Positions 18,855 to 33,527 are shown, counted from the stretch's first letter. The stretch: 64,000 bases of DNA from Snodgrassella alvi SCGC AB-598-O02 (GCA_000725195.1 JAIL01000257.1:22618-86617), one strand, 5' to 3'. The notes: generated by a model not told the origin, from the letters alone. Program-made: numbers and translations.

Positions 18855-18989
18855 TTACACAGCCAAACGTTTACGGCCTTTGGCACGACGAGCAGCCAAC
18901 ACAGCACGTCCGCCACGAGTTTTGCTACGAACCAGAAAGCCATGAGTGCGTTTGCGACGGGTAACGGATGGTTGATAAGTGCGTTTCAT
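18855..18989 (-). CDS. rpmH: 50S ribosomal protein L34
   Basis: 44 aa, read directly from the minus strand: [20 protein letters not shown] at the start and [12 protein letters not shown] at the end. This is the standard L34 sequence. It is first in the rnpA-yidD-yidC operon, 11 bp before the rnpA start codon. The promoter at 19026-19054 lies just upstream. Confidence 0.97.
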   Translation of the reverse strand: MKRTYQPSVTRRKRTHGFLVRSKTRGGRAVLAARRAKGRKRLAV

Positions 18990-19025
18990 AATTTATTCCC
19001 GAATTAACTTTAAATAAAACGTAGC

Positions 19026-19054
19026 ATTACACAACAAGAACAGCACTTTGTCAA
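19026..19054 (-). promoter_or_regulatory. Sigma-70 promoter of rpmH
   Basis: On the minus strand TTGACA, a 17-bp spacer and TGTAAT lie about 37 bp before the rpmH start. The -35 hexamer is a perfect consensus and the -10 has one mismatch. Confidence 0.75.
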
Positions 19055-19211
19055 TGTGTATAGGTTATTACCTGACTTAGCAAAACCGTCTTTACGTAAG
19101 TACAAAACATAGTCAGCATTTTGATTTATGCGTATAATTAGTGCAATACACGTTATATGATACCCGTATTTCGCCTCTTTTCTCCGATTTAACCCAACTT
19201 AAGCCATTAGC

Positions 19212-20807
19212 ATGACTTTCACCGAGTTTTGGCCACAGTGCCTGTTACATCTGCAACAAAATCTACCTGCACAGCAATACCAGATGTGGATTGCGCCATT
19301 AACTGTAGGCGAAGAAAATGGCAAATGGGTTTTATTTGCTCGTAATACTTTTACGTTTAACCATGTACGCGACCGATTCTGGTCTGCCATTGAAGAGGCC
19401 TGTCTAACCATAAATGCCGACAGTAAACTGCCTTTAATACTGAAAATTGGTCAGGGACAGCTATTACCAGCAGCAGCAAAATCCGATAATATACCAGCGC
19501 AAACCAAACCAGCTAACGAACCAGCAAAAGTTAATGACGTCGTTGCCACTATTGCTTCGCCACAAAACTCTAAACCGCCAGTTGAACTAAAAAGCACCGT
19601 TTCTGCTCAGGATATCATTGCCAAACGCCTGCGCAATCAATCGTCTAAAACGGTATCTAATACCGGGCAATCTGAAGATCATACCGTTAAGGGTAAACAA
19701 CCTAAAACAGAAAAATCCGCAACTGCTGCATTATCTTCTGAAAATGAGAATGCAAGCGAACAAGCTAAAAAAAACCGTTATCTGGACACCAATTTAAATC
19801 CGGAACATACTTTTGCCACACTAGTACAAGGTAAAGGTAACCGTTTAGCCCATGCGGCCGCCTTATCCATAGCAGAAAACCCCGGCAACAGCATGTATAA
19901 CCCGTTTTTTGTTTATGGTAGCACTGGTTTGGGTAAAACCCACTTGGTTCAGGCCATTGGTAATCAATTATTTACCACCAATCCTAAAGTCAAAATTCGT
20001 TATATTCATGCCGATGAATTCATTCGCGGTATTATGAACGCCTTTCATGCCAAGTCCTTTGATGCCATGCGCCTGCAATATCAGCAAGTTGATCTGCTGA
20101 TTATGGACGACGTGCAATTTATTGCCGGGAAAGACCGTACCATGGAAGAGTTTTTCTACGTTTATAATCACCTGATCGACGAAAAAAAACAGGTTATACT
20201 CACTTGTGATACTCTGCCTTCACATATCGATGGCATGGATGATCGTCTGAAATCGCGGTTTTCATGGGGATTAAGTCTTGAGCTGGAACCACCTGAACTG
20301 GAAATGCGCGTAGCCATTTTGCAGAAAAAAGCAGAACTGGCACAAGTGAAACTCGAAGACGAAGCCGCATTTTTCATTGCCAAACATATTCGCAGCAATG
20401 TACGTGAACTGGAAGGTGCATTCAAACGTGTGGTTGCACAGAGCCGTTTTGCCAGTCGTCCGATTGATGTCGGTTTAGCAACCGAAGCGTTACAGGATAT
20501 TCTGGCAGTTAACCATAAACCAATGACACTGGAGCACATTCAGAATACCGTTGCTAAATTCTACGGTATTACCATCAGCGATATGGTTGGCAAAAAGCGT
20601 ACCCGTAATTTGGCTCGTCCGCGGCAAATGGCCATGACACTGGCCAAAGAACTGACACAGCTAAGTTTACCGGCAATTGGCAGTGGATTCGGTGGTCGTG
20701 ACCATACTACCGTTATGCATGCTGTAAAAAGTATTACCAAACTACGCAAAGATGATGCCGAAACGGCCAAAGCGTATGAAACCTTAATGATGATTTTACG
20801 AGATTAA
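19212..20807 (+). CDS. dnaA: Chromosomal replication initiator DnaA
   Basis: 531 aa, longer than E. coli DnaA because of a Lys/Ser/Ala-rich linker (about 85-195). Domain I is at the N-terminus (FWPQCLLHLQQNLPAQQYQMW). The AAA+ domain III has Walker A GSTGLGKTH and Walker B LLIMDDVQF. Domain IV carries the signature RPRQMAMTLAKELTQLSLPAIG and GGRDHTTVMHA that binds DnaA boxes. It is followed after 22 bp by dnaN. It marks the replication-initiation region, though no clear DnaA-box cluster was found nearby. Confidence 0.98.
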   Translation: MTFTEFWPQCLLHLQQNLPAQQYQMWIAPLTVGEENGKWVLFARNTFTFNHVRDRFWSAIEEACLTINADSKLPLILKIGQGQLLPAAAKSDNIPAQTKPANEPAKVNDVVATIASPQNSKPPVELKSTVSAQDIIAKRLRNQSSKTVSNTGQSEDHTVKGKQPKTEKSATAALSSENENASEQAKKNRYLDTNLNPEHTFATLVQGKGNRLAHAAALSIAENPGNSMYNPFFVYGSTGLGKTHLVQAIGNQLFTTNPKVKIRYIHADEFIRGIMNAFHAKSFDAMRLQYQQVDLLIMDDVQFIAGKDRTMEEFFYVYNHLIDEKKQVILTCDTLPSHIDGMDDRLKSRFSWGLSLELEPPELEMRVAILQKKAELAQVKLEDEAAFFIAKHIRSNVRELEGAFKRVVAQSRFASRPIDVGLATEALQDILAVNHKPMTLEHIQNTVAKFYGITISDMVGKKRTRNLARPRQMAMTLAKELTQLSLPAIGSGFGGRDHTTVMHAVKSITKLRKDDAETAKAYETLMMILRD

Positions 20808-20829
20808 ACAAGGATCAAGGATATAGAGT

Positions 20830-21933
20830 ATGCTAATACTACAAGCAGAACGCGACAGTTTGCTCAAACCATTGCAAGCCGTAACCGGTATTGTTGAGCG
20901 TCGCCATACCCTGCCTATTTTGTCCAATGTTTTATTGGAAAGCCACCAGGGGGAAACAAAATTTCTGGCCACCGATCTGGAAATTCAGATTGATACCATT
21001 GGTCCACAAAGTGAAGCGGAAGATTTTCGTATTACCACCAATGCCAAAAAACTTCAGGACATTCTGCGTGCCCTGCCGGCCGGTTCTATTGTGTCGTTAG
21101 ACTGGAGTAATAACCGACTGGTTCTGAAAGCAGGGAAAAGTCGTTTCAATTTACAAACCCTTCCTGCTGAGGATTTTCCCTTAATGAGCGTGGAACAGAA
21201 CGTGGATGCAATATTCACACTGTCACAGGAAACTTTTCGGGAAATGTTATCTCAGGTGCAATACAGCATGGCCATTCAGGACATTCGCTACTACCTGAAT
21301 GGATTATTAATGCAGACTGAAGGCAATCAGCTGCGTCTGGTGGCTACCGATGGACATCGTTTAGCCTACGCTGCCTGCAATATTGATGCTGATTTACCTA
21401 AAGCAGAAGTCATTCTGCCACGTAAAACAGTACTGGAATTACTGAAATTGCTGACTTTTCCAGAACAACCTATTACGGTTGAATTACTCAATAATCAAGT
21501 GCGCTTTCGCTGTAACGACACCATTATTGTTTCCAAAGTAGTAGATGGTAAATTCCCGGACTACAATCGCGTCATACCACTGGATAACGATAAAATCTTC
21601 TTAGCTAACCGTACTGAGTTACTGGGTGCACTGGAACGCGCAGCTATTCTGGCGAACGAAAAATTCCGTGGTGCCCGTCTACAAATTCAACCGGGACTGT
21701 TAAGTGTTACCTGCAACAATAATGAGCAGGAAGAAGCCCGTGAAGAGCTGGAAATCGCATATCAGGGTGATACACTGGAAGTAGGATTTAACATTAACTA
21801 TCTGATGGATGTACTGCGCAATGTGCATGCCGATGATTTACAGTTAGCATTTGGTGATGCCAATCGCTCCACCTTATTTACTATTCCCAGCAATCCCAAT
21901 TTCAAATATATTGTAATGCCCATGCGCATTTAA
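20830..21933 (+). CDS. dnaN: DNA polymerase III beta subunit (sliding clamp)
   Basis: 367 aa, standard length for the three-domain clamp. Typical segments are RRHTLPILSNVLLE, DIRYYLNGLLMQTEG, LVATDGHRLAYA and the C-terminal YIVMPMRI. It encircles DNA and tethers the polymerase. It starts 22 bp after dnaA with AAGGATATAGAGT in front, probably one transcript. A long nested inverted repeat follows at 21953. Confidence 0.98.
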   Translation: MLILQAERDSLLKPLQAVTGIVERRHTLPILSNVLLESHQGETKFLATDLEIQIDTIGPQSEAEDFRITTNAKKLQDILRALPAGSIVSLDWSNNRLVLKAGKSRFNLQTLPAEDFPLMSVEQNVDAIFTLSQETFREMLSQVQYSMAIQDIRYYLNGLLMQTEGNQLRLVATDGHRLAYAACNIDADLPKAEVILPRKTVLELLKLLTFPEQPITVELLNNQVRFRCNDTIIVSKVVDGKFPDYNRVIPLDNDKIFLANRTELLGALERAAILANEKFRGARLQIQPGLLSVTCNNNEQEEAREELEIAYQGDTLEVGFNINYLMDVLRNVHADDLQLAFGDANRSTLFTIPSNPNFKYIVMPMRI

Positions 21934-21952
21934 TTGTTATTACAACCACTTA

Positions 21953-22014
21953 TAAACTGCCGTAAGTCATCAACAGGATTTAAAAATAATCCAGACATGA
22001 CTTACGGCAGTTTA
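21953..22014 (+). terminator. Long nested hairpin between dnaN and gyrB
   Basis: Two perfect 18-base arms (TAAACTGCCGTAAGTCAT and ATGACTTACGGCAGTTTA) enclose 26 bases that hold a second small stem (GGATT/AATCC). Only AGTTTTA follows, a weak T-tail. It may be the dnaA-dnaN terminator or a protein- or uptake-related element. Confidence 0.55.
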
Positions 22015-22102
22015 GTTTTACATACTATCTAATAACTCTAGATAAACTGCAAGTAAAACATCATGTTAAACAGATATATTATCTGAAAAAAAATCAGTTT
22101 TC

Positions 22103-22111
22103 TGCTATAAT
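22103..22111 (+). promoter_or_regulatory. Extended -10 promoter element upstream of gyrB
   Basis: TGCTATAAT is a perfect extended -10 (TGn-TATAAT), about 116 bp before the gyrB ATG. No good -35 is visible, as expected for extended -10 promoters. Confidence 0.55.
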
Positions 22112-22218
22112 ATAAACTTTGGTCTTGCGTGTTTGGGCAGTTATTGATCTTTCTTGAAAACAGAAACTAACTGGCTGTATAACAATCACCTGGATGACCA
22201 GTTTTTCAGATTTAGTAA

Positions 22219-24618
<2,400 letters not shown>

Positions 24619-24635
24619 CATTTAATTATTAGCTC

Positions 24636-24665
24636 AAAAAAAGGATGGCTATGCCATCCTTTTTT
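24636..24665 (+). terminator. gyrB terminator
   Basis: A stem of AAGGATGGC and GCCATCCTT around TAT, flanked by an A-run and T-run, 18 bp after the stop codon. Confidence 0.92.
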
Positions 24666-25059
24666 ATTATCCGTAAGCATTTTAACCGTTATAAAAACAT
24701 CGTACTATCAAGACAGTATTCTAAATTAACAGATAATCAGACAATCGCAGCAATAGAAAAATATAAGGGAAAATAACTGATATTCAAACAAAGATTAAAA
24801 AGATTTAATTTAATTCTCTACTGTCAAAATACGTCCGCAAAAACATCCAGCAAAACTATTTATTACTGAACGTAAGTACTCTATTTACATTAAACTATCA
24901 CATCCATTTTTTAGTATCAGACTCTATGAAAAAGTCACCAACCTGACAAATTAATGTCAATGGACTTTATAAAATCAACCATTAAAAATTGATTAAAGAT
25001 TTTGCATACAGATAAACCAATACGTCCAGCATATCGACACATAAAGTTTCCTGTGTAAA
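24666..25059. other. AT-rich intergenic region
   Basis: About 390 bp between convergent genes. No gene or element was recognised. Confidence 0.5.
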
Positions 25060-25407
25060 TTATGCTAATTTATCCTCTTTATGCTTATTTCCCCATTGGC
25101 AGAGCATATCCAATATAGGTACTAAAGACTTCCCACGTTCTAATAACCCATATTCAACTTTGGGTGGGATTTGGGGATATTCTTTTCTAAAAATTAATTT
25201 GTCTTTCTCCATTTCTTTCAAAGTATTACTCAGTGTTTTAAAAGAAATTCCTTTAATACTTCGTTTAAGTTCATTAAACCTCATTGATGGTTGATTTTCA
25301 TTTAGCCAGTAAAGAATAACAATCTTATATTTGCCTCTGATTATAGAAAGCGTGTAATTAAATCCACTATTCTCAAAATTATCTTCGCCACAATGATTAT
25401 TTTCCAT
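25060..25407 (-). CDS. HxlR-family transcriptional regulator
   Basis: 115 aa. A MarR-like winged helix typical of HxlR: SIIRGKYKIVILYWL, RFNELKRSIKGISFKTLSNTLKEME and the wing KVEYGLLERGKSLVPIL. HxlR proteins often sense electrophiles or oxidants and repress a divergent oxidoreductase gene. Here a flavodoxin-fold oxidoreductase is divergent, fitting that pattern. A near-N-terminal Cys (NHCGEDNF, Cys6) could be a redox sensor as in YodB/HypR (inference). Confidence 0.92.
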   Translation of the reverse strand: MENNHCGEDNFENSGFNYTLSIIRGKYKIVILYWLNENQPSMRFNELKRSIKGISFKTLSNTLKEMEKDKLIFRKEYPQIPPKVEYGLLERGKSLVPILDMLCQWGNKHKEDKLA

Positions 25408-25428
25408 ATTTACACTCTCCCTAAAGAT

Positions 25429-25453
25429 AGTACATAACAGTAATTACCGTACT
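25429..25453. promoter_or_regulatory. Candidate HxlR operator
   Basis: AGTAC and GTACT arms flank a 15-bp centre containing the palindrome GTAATTAC, in the divergent intergenic space. HxlR regulators bind such dyads, but the match to any known box is loose. Confidence 0.4.
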
Positions 25454-25520
25454 TTAAAATTAATTGTATTAATACTACTATGACTTAAATTTTTACAAAA
25501 CATAAAAAGGAATATTAACC

Positions 25521-26081
25521 ATGAAACGCACTTTAGTTATTGCTGCTCATCCCCATTTGGCTTCTTCAACTGTTAACCAATGCTGGCTCAATAAATTAAA
25601 TCAATATAATCAACAAATCACCATACATGATATCTATTTGCACTATCCATCCTATAAAATAGACTCTGGTTTTGAACAGAGCTTAGTTGAAAATCATCAA
25701 AATTTGGTTATTCAATTTCCAATTTACTGGTTTAATTGTCCTCCATTACTAAAACTGTGGTTAGATAAAGTTTTTACGTACGGCTGGGCTTTTGGTAGTT
25801 CAGGAGATAAACTAAAAAATAAGAAAATAGGTTTAGCAGTTTCAGCAGGTATCAAGAAAGCCGACTATTCACCCACAGGACACTATAAATATACGCTTGA
25901 GCAAATTCTCAAACCATTTGAATTAACTATAAATTACGTTAATGCCCATTACCAACCAATTTTTGCTATTTATGGCGCAAATAATGAGCCAAATTACCCG
26001 GATAAAATTACGCTGAACGATATCAATAAAAGCGCCGATGATTATGTCAAATGGATGAAAAAATTAGGAATGTTAATATAA
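25521..26081 (+). CDS. NAD(P)H-dependent oxidoreductase, flavodoxin-like fold (KefF/MdaB/YwrO type)
   Basis: 186 aa. N-terminal VIAAHPHLASSTVNQCWLN is the FMN-binding loop of the NQO1-like family. QFPIYWFNCPPLLKLWLDKVFTYGWAFG is the diagnostic central block, followed by GLAVSAGIK and the YTLEQILKPFELTINY segment. It would reduce quinones or other electrophiles using NAD(P)H and flavin. The divergent HxlR gene probably controls it. ATG 25521 has AAAAGGAATATTAACC in front. Confidence 0.9.
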   Translation: MKRTLVIAAHPHLASSTVNQCWLNKLNQYNQQITIHDIYLHYPSYKIDSGFEQSLVENHQNLVIQFPIYWFNCPPLLKLWLDKVFTYGWAFGSSGDKLKNKKIGLAVSAGIKKADYSPTGHYKYTLEQILKPFELTINYVNAHYQPIFAIYGANNEPNYPDKITLNDINKSADDYVKWMKKLGMLI

Positions 26082-26632
26082 AATCTTTGATTAAAGCAGA
26101 TTAATAATTGTTTTTAATAAATATATTCTTACTTCAAAAAACTCTGGTATAAAATTTTATATCAATACAGTTTGCACTTAATGAGTTTAGTGAAGAAAGA
26201 AATTTTATAACCGCATGAATATTTGTACAAAATTTATTAGTTTATAATCAGCCTCATATAATGGTGATAACACATTGATAGTGACAACAGGTAAGTCAAA
26301 AATCACCCAGCCAGATTCTAGCTAAGAGAAGAGCAGATAAAATGATATTGACATCATAAAAATCTATTGAAACCAATATAATTTAAAGCTTGATTTAGCA
26401 TAATAATGAATTGCAGTTATCTTTAATAGTTCAAATACTATTTATTAGTTTTTGAAATTCTATCATTTAAGATTTATGTCGCATTTAATTATCATGTGCA
26501 AACATTAAAGATTATTAGCGGTATAAACGGGCTGGCAAGGTAATTAGTCAATCTGTCACAATACAACATATTGACTAATTACAGATTACCAATAGCAATT
26601 TAATCGATTATTTATCCAAAGAACAAAAAATT
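26082..26632. other. AT-rich intergenic region
   Basis: About 550 bp between convergent genes. The only structure seen is the 13-bp inverted repeat at 26540-26582. Confidence 0.5.
26540..26582. repeat. 13-bp perfect inverted repeat downstream of galU
   Basis: GTAATTAGTCAAT and ATTGACTAATTAC are separated by 17 bases, with a second complementary pair ATCTGT (26551) / ACAGAT (26581) at shifted positions. It could be a galU terminator without a T-run, or a binding site. Confidence 0.6.
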
Positions 26633-27504
26633 TTAACACATCATACGCTGCAACAACTGTTTAAATTCTTTACCAACTAAGGGATGTTTCATCCCATAGG
26701 CAACAGTTGCTTCGAGATAACCGAGCTTATCGCCACAATCATAGCGTTTGCCATTGATTGCATAAGCGATCATTTTTTCATCAGTTAGCAGACGTGCTAT
26801 AGCATCGGTTAGTTGAATTTCCCCACCTGCCCCTATGGGTAAATTAGTGAGAAAATCGAAGATACGGGCAGATAAAATATAACGTCCCACTACGCCTAAG
26901 TTTGAAGGAGCTTCATCAGGATGAGGTTTTTCAATAATATTGCGAATATAATCGAACCCTTGTTGACGTGCTACTTCAACAATACCATAAGCACCAGTTT
27001 GCTGGGGATCAACGCTCTCTACTCCAAGCACATTAAATCCGGTTTGATTATAAACGGCCATCATCTGGCTTAATGCGCCGGGATGGGCATCAATCAAATC
27101 GTCTGCCAGCACCACAGCAAAGGGATCATTACCAATTGCGGCACGACTACATAATACCGCATGTCCCAGACCCAAAGCCTCTGGTTGGCGGATATACAGG
27201 CAGGTAACATTGGGTGGCAAAATATCTTGTACAAAGTCCAGCAATTTGTTTTTATTGCGATAAGCCAGTTCGGTTTCCAACTCATATGCTTTATCAAAAT
27301 GATCTTCAATACAGCGCTTATTGCGTCCGGTAATGAATACCAATTCGGTACAACCAGCAGCCACCGCTTCTTCTACTGCATACTGAATTAGCGGTTTATC
27401 AACAATTGGCAGCATCTCTTTCGGACTGGCTTTGGTTGCTGGCAAAAAGCGCGTTCCCATTCCGGCTACTGGAAACACACATTTACGGATTGCTTTGATG
27501 TTCA

Positions 27505-27505
<1 letters not shown>
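26633..27505 (-). CDS. galU: UTP-glucose-1-phosphate uridylyltransferase
   Basis: 290 aa. It makes UDP-glucose for glycan and LPS precursor pathways. The nucleotide-binding signature is [20 protein letters not shown] near the N-terminus, with [17 protein letters not shown] and [20 protein letters not shown] further on. The start codon overlaps the ligA stop by one base (TAATG), so translation is coupled; this zipA-ligA-galU order is compact. Confidence 0.96.
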
Positions 27506-29997
<2,492 letters not shown>

Positions 29998-30016
29998 TTA
30001 GAAATTTCAGGCAATT

Positions 30017-31309
30017 TTACGAAAAAAGTCGTTTAGCCAGCTCGCCACCGGGCATAATTTCCACCCGTCTCATTTCTTTTTGTCGGTCAACCACATAGCG
30101 ACGTACTTCTCGCAGCCATTCCGTAGATAATTCTTCTAACTTGTCATTAACCAAATCCAGACCGAGCTGACTGGATAATTTCACTGCCATATCCATAAAC
30201 TGATCGAAACATTTTTCACCATTCGGTATGCGTACTATATCAAACAACATACTGAATCCACGATAATTTTGATTTGCTAACAAAGTACCGGTAAAAGGTG
30301 AATTATCCAACGTGACAATACTGAATAATGGCTCACCGTTAGTATCATTAAAATAGAATGCACCATCATGAGCTAATTCAAAACCTAATTTTTCTACTGA
30401 ACTGCGCAATTCCATACCACTGACGTTACTGCGGGAAACCAGATGAATAGCAATGGTCTGGTCGACGCGAGCACATAAATCATCCAGAGGCTGCGCGATA
30501 TTCAGAAATGCATTCATATCCGTTAATAACAGCAAACCATCCATCTGCTCGGCAAATTTATTTGCCTGTTCGGCAAAATGCAACAATTCTTCCTTAGTTA
30601 CTAAACCATTACGACTAATCGTCTGTAAACCAACTACAAATCCCTGATAATTTACACTAGGAATGGGTTCCGCAATCTGATAACGATCATCCATAGTACA
30701 GCCAACTAACCGAAAGCGAGCTCGACTGCTCAGTCTAGGCATAGCATGTAATTCTTTGGGGTTATATAACGCAATATAAACCAGATAATCGAAACGAGCA
30801 TCGAACCATGGCAAAATTTGTTTGGACATATCACGAACATCCAACAAAGTTTTACGTCCTTTTACTGGAATGGTACGTGATAATTTTTGTGGATCAGTGG
30901 GTGAAAAGAAATCTCGCTGTTGGTCTGCATCAGTCTGTGTTTGCAGAATAGGCTGATTTTGCGGTGGTGTTTCCTGTAGACCACTCACTGAAGTTTCTTG
31001 ATTTTCATTTACTATATTATCAGCTTTAGCCTGAATCTGGGGTGCCTGGGAAAATTCTGTGGCAACTGGTTCTGGATCCGCTGACGATATTTCCGGTACT
31101 GGCTGTTCGGCTACCGGCGGTGCTGTTTTTGCTGCTGCGTTATCACGCACAGAATTTACATTGCTATCAAGCAAAGCATCTTTATTGGCATGGCCAAACT
31201 GATCACGCAATTGTTTACGGTATTTGCTTTCCTGATAAATATTATAGACCAGCACCATTAGTATTATGGCAGCTCCTAGCACCAGTGCAATCAAGACGGA
31301 ATCACTCAT
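30017..31309 (-). CDS. zipA: Cell division protein ZipA (C-terminal FtsZ-binding domain protein)
   Basis: 430 aa from ATG 31309. One N-terminal membrane anchor (VLIALVLGAAIILMVLVYNI) is followed by a low-complexity Pro/Glu/Gln linker (about 45-150) and a C-terminal ZipA-like domain (about 190-425: HAMPRLSSRARFRLVGC, GFSMLFDIVRIPNGEKCFD). It would link the FtsZ ring to the membrane. Immediate placement upstream of ligA is the conserved zipA-ligA pair. A TTG at 31327 would add six residues but the ATG is better placed. Confidence 0.85.
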   Translation of the reverse strand: MSDSVLIALVLGAAIILMVLVYNIYQESKYRKQLRDQFGHANKDALLDSNVNSVRDNAAAKTAPPVAEQPVPEISSADPEPVATEFSQAPQIQAKADNIVNENQETSVSGLQETPPQNQPILQTQTDADQQRDFFSPTDPQKLSRTIPVKGRKTLLDVRDMSKQILPWFDARFDYLVYIALYNPKELHAMPRLSSRARFRLVGCTMDDRYQIAEPIPSVNYQGFVVGLQTISRNGLVTKEELLHFAEQANKFAEQMDGLLLLTDMNAFLNIAQPLDDLCARVDQTIAIHLVSRSNVSGMELRSSVEKLGFELAHDGAFYFNDTNGEPLFSIVTLDNSPFTGTLLANQNYRGFSMLFDIVRIPNGEKCFDQFMDMAVKLSSQLGLDLVNDKLEELSTEWLREVRRYVVDRQKEMRRVEIMPGGELAKRLFS

Positions 31310-31409
31310 TACATTTCCACTAAACAATTTGCGACAACCGCAATTAAATTAACAATTAAATAGAATTATAACTAAAAACACTTTTGCTGACAGCTTATAT
31401 GACTGGCAG

Positions 31410-31985
31410 CTATTGATAATTTGTTACTACGGGTAAATATTCTTTACATAATTTTTCCCACTGAAAATAATGCCCCGGATCTGATTTTCGTCCTGGCGCA
31501 ATATGCTCATGTCCGGTCACAGCACGAATCGGAAAAACCGCACATATTGCTTGTAATAATTCGATTAACTGATCATATTGTACTGAGGTAAATGGTTCGA
31601 AATCACAACCCTCTAGCTCAATGCCAATGGAAAAATCATTACAGCCTTCTTTGCCGTTAAAGCGGGATATACCGGCATGATAGGCAGCATCCTCACAGGA
31701 AACAAACTGAGTTAATGTTCCATCACGTTCAATAAAAAAATGACTGGATACCCGTAATGACGTTAGCGAACGCAGAAACACATCATCTTCATTGTTGTTG
31801 AGCTGGTTAGTGAATAATCGCTGTACAGCTCCTTGTCCATATTCAAAAGGTGGCAGAGAAATATTGTGTAATACCACCACAGAAACATTTTGAGGATCAG
31901 TCCGTGGAGCAAAATTAGGCGAAGGCTGATGGATACAGTGCTGTAACCATCCATTTTTCCATACTGCTACTTGCCTTTTATGCAT
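31410..31985 (-). CDS. ampD: 1,6-anhydro-N-acetylmuramyl-L-alanine amidase AmpD
   Basis: 191 aa. A cytoplasmic zinc amidase that removes the peptide from anhydro-muropeptides in cell-wall recycling. Zinc ligands are visible as His40 in VVVLHNISLPP and the late TGHEHIAPGRKSDPGHYF (His and Asp), with the conserved FNGKEGCNDFSIGIELEG block. No ampE is adjacent. It lies 83 bp upstream of zipA on the same strand but is probably separate. Confidence 0.96.
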   Translation of the reverse strand: MHKRQVAVWKNGWLQHCIHQPSPNFAPRTDPQNVSVVVLHNISLPPFEYGQGAVQRLFTNQLNNNEDDVFLRSLTSLRVSSHFFIERDGTLTQFVSCEDAAYHAGISRFNGKEGCNDFSIGIELEGCDFEPFTSVQYDQLIELLQAICAVFPIRAVTGHEHIAPGRKSDPGHYFQWEKLCKEYLPVVTNYQ

Positions 31986-32198
31986 CTTATTTACTCAACT
32001 GAAAATGGTTACCTTAATACAGCCATGGGCAAGCGTCCAGCACCAAGATGGAAATAACTTTGTTTAAATCTTTCCTACATCATTATCTGTACCTGCCCAT
32101 AGCATTGCGTAAATTATTATTTCCGTATAACCTCGCTTAGGTTTAATTTATTTTTTAATGAATAAACAGCAGGATATAAAATGCTATATAAAAAAAAC

Positions 32199-32227
32199 TT
32201 GCCAATTGATCAGATATCTGGTTTAAT
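32199..32227 (+). promoter_or_regulatory. Probable promoter of tRNA-Phe
   Basis: TTGCCA, a 17-bp spacer and TTTAAT end 17 bp before the tRNA 5' end. GC-rich GCGCACTC follows as a discriminator-like sequence. Confidence 0.6.
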
Positions 32228-32244
32228 GCGCACTCTTCCCCGAT

Positions 32245-32320
<76 letters not shown>

Positions 32321-32325
32321 TTATT

Positions 32326-32350
32326 AACCGCTGAATGCGGTTATTTTTTT
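32326..32350 (+). terminator. tRNA-Phe terminator
   Basis: AACCGC and GCGGTT around TGAAT, followed by seven T residues. Confidence 0.88.
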
Positions 32351-32644
32351 GTCTGCTTCAAATATCAATATCATCAATAAAATATTTCATAGCATACCTT
32401 TATAATTTAGCTAAGAATTAATATATTTAACCAATAGTAAATAACAGCTATCATTATCATTTAATTGATAATTTCAATTATTCCGAGATATTTTAATGTT
32501 CTTTTTCAACTATAAATATGTAGTTATTAACAATTTAATATGGTTAAAAAGATTGAAATTTTATAAAAGAGCTCTTGTTAATAGAAAGAAAATAATAAAA
32601 TAGCCAAAAGAATAAATACTAAAAAAATAGACTAAATTAAGAGT
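32351..32644. other. AT-rich intergenic region
   Basis: About 290 bp of very AT-rich sequence after the tRNA. The 3' end of a tRNA gene is a common integration site, but no integrase or attachment repeat was seen. Confidence 0.4.
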
Positions 32645-33082
32645 TTAAAACTCAATTCCTTTATCCCAAATAAAATGATCTATAGGAATCCAATTATTAT
32701 CTTTTTCATTATACCATACAGTTAAATTTTGTTTACTATTTATATTCCAAGTAACCTCCCTTATTTTTATATTATTATTTTCAATTTCTTCCACTTTAAA
32801 TATATTCAATAATCCTATCCTAAATTCAGTAATAGTACCCCCTTCTTTACCTAGAATAAAGATTTCGTCTAAAATAGGCGGATATTGTCTTATAACATCT
32901 TCAATATGCATATCTTTTATTAGTTCATAAGTGATAGGGTTTGTTTGCATATTATTTTGCGGTTGAGTTGATTCAACTTTTCTAATTATTTTACTTTTAT
33001 CTACACTTTTTGGGTTTGTAATTGGAGATCTATTACAAGAAAAAGTCATTAGTACTACTACTATAAATAAAATATTTTTCAT
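32645..33082 (-). CDS. Hypothetical lipoprotein, possible orphan immunity protein
   Basis: 145 aa. Signal peptide with lipobox (VVVLMTFSCNRS, Cys16). A Pro/Asn-rich spacer leads to a compact C-terminal domain (about 55-145) with TITEFRIGLLNIFKVEEIE, VTWNINSKQNLTVWY and IDHFIWDKGIEF. I do not recognise a named family. It is more AT-rich than the core genes and lies downstream of two broken genes on the same strand. A periplasmic lipoprotein beside toxin-like debris suggests an immunity protein left after loss of its effector, but this is inference only. Confidence 0.7.
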   Translation of the reverse strand: MKNILFIVVVLMTFSCNRSPITNPKSVDKSKIIRKVESTQPQNNMQTNPITYELIKDMHIEDVIRQYPPILDEIFILGKEGGTITEFRIGLLNIFKVEEIENNNIKIREVTWNINSKQNLTVWYNEKDNNWIPIDHFIWDKGIEF

Positions 33083-33259
33083 AATCTATACAATATAAAA
33101 AGTTGTATTAGAAATCATACTGTTTAATTGGATTAAAAGATAATCTAAATATTTGTTTTTTAATTTATTTCCTATATTTATAATGCTAAAGTAATCTAAT
33201 TTAAATCCTCTAGAAGCAATTTTAGTTATATTCACTTTCTAGTGAGGGTTCAATAATAC

Positions 33260-33527
33260 TCATTTACTATCAAAATTTATTGTAAAAGTAGCATTCTTAT
33301 GTTGTACAGCAAAGAAAGAAGCTCCTTTCACTTTTAATTTAAAATGTCCTCTCCAATTTTTCCAAATTCGAAAATCTGCCATTTCATGAAATTTTCTTTT
33401 CTCAGTTAAAGTCCATGGAGTAACTTTAGTTAACCAATTATATTCCCACTTTTCCTGAATAAGTAATTAAAGTTGACTAATAGGGACCAATTAAAATCTT
33501 TTGATCTTTATAAAGAGTGTCATTCAT
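33260..33527 (-). pseudogene. Frameshifted and truncated hypothetical gene (effector-like remnant)
   Basis: On the minus strand ATG at 33527 opens MNDTLYKDQKILIGPY and then hits a stop. Shortly after, another frame continues with a clearly protein-like stretch: QEKWEYNWLTKVTPWTLTEK, then WKNWRGHFKLKVKGASFFAV, ending NFDSK and a stop at 33260. The Trp/Lys-rich composition and the continuity across two frames suggest one gene broken by a frameshift and cut at its 3' end. The family is not recognised. It sits directly upstream of the orphan lipoprotein on the same strand. Confidence 0.6.
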
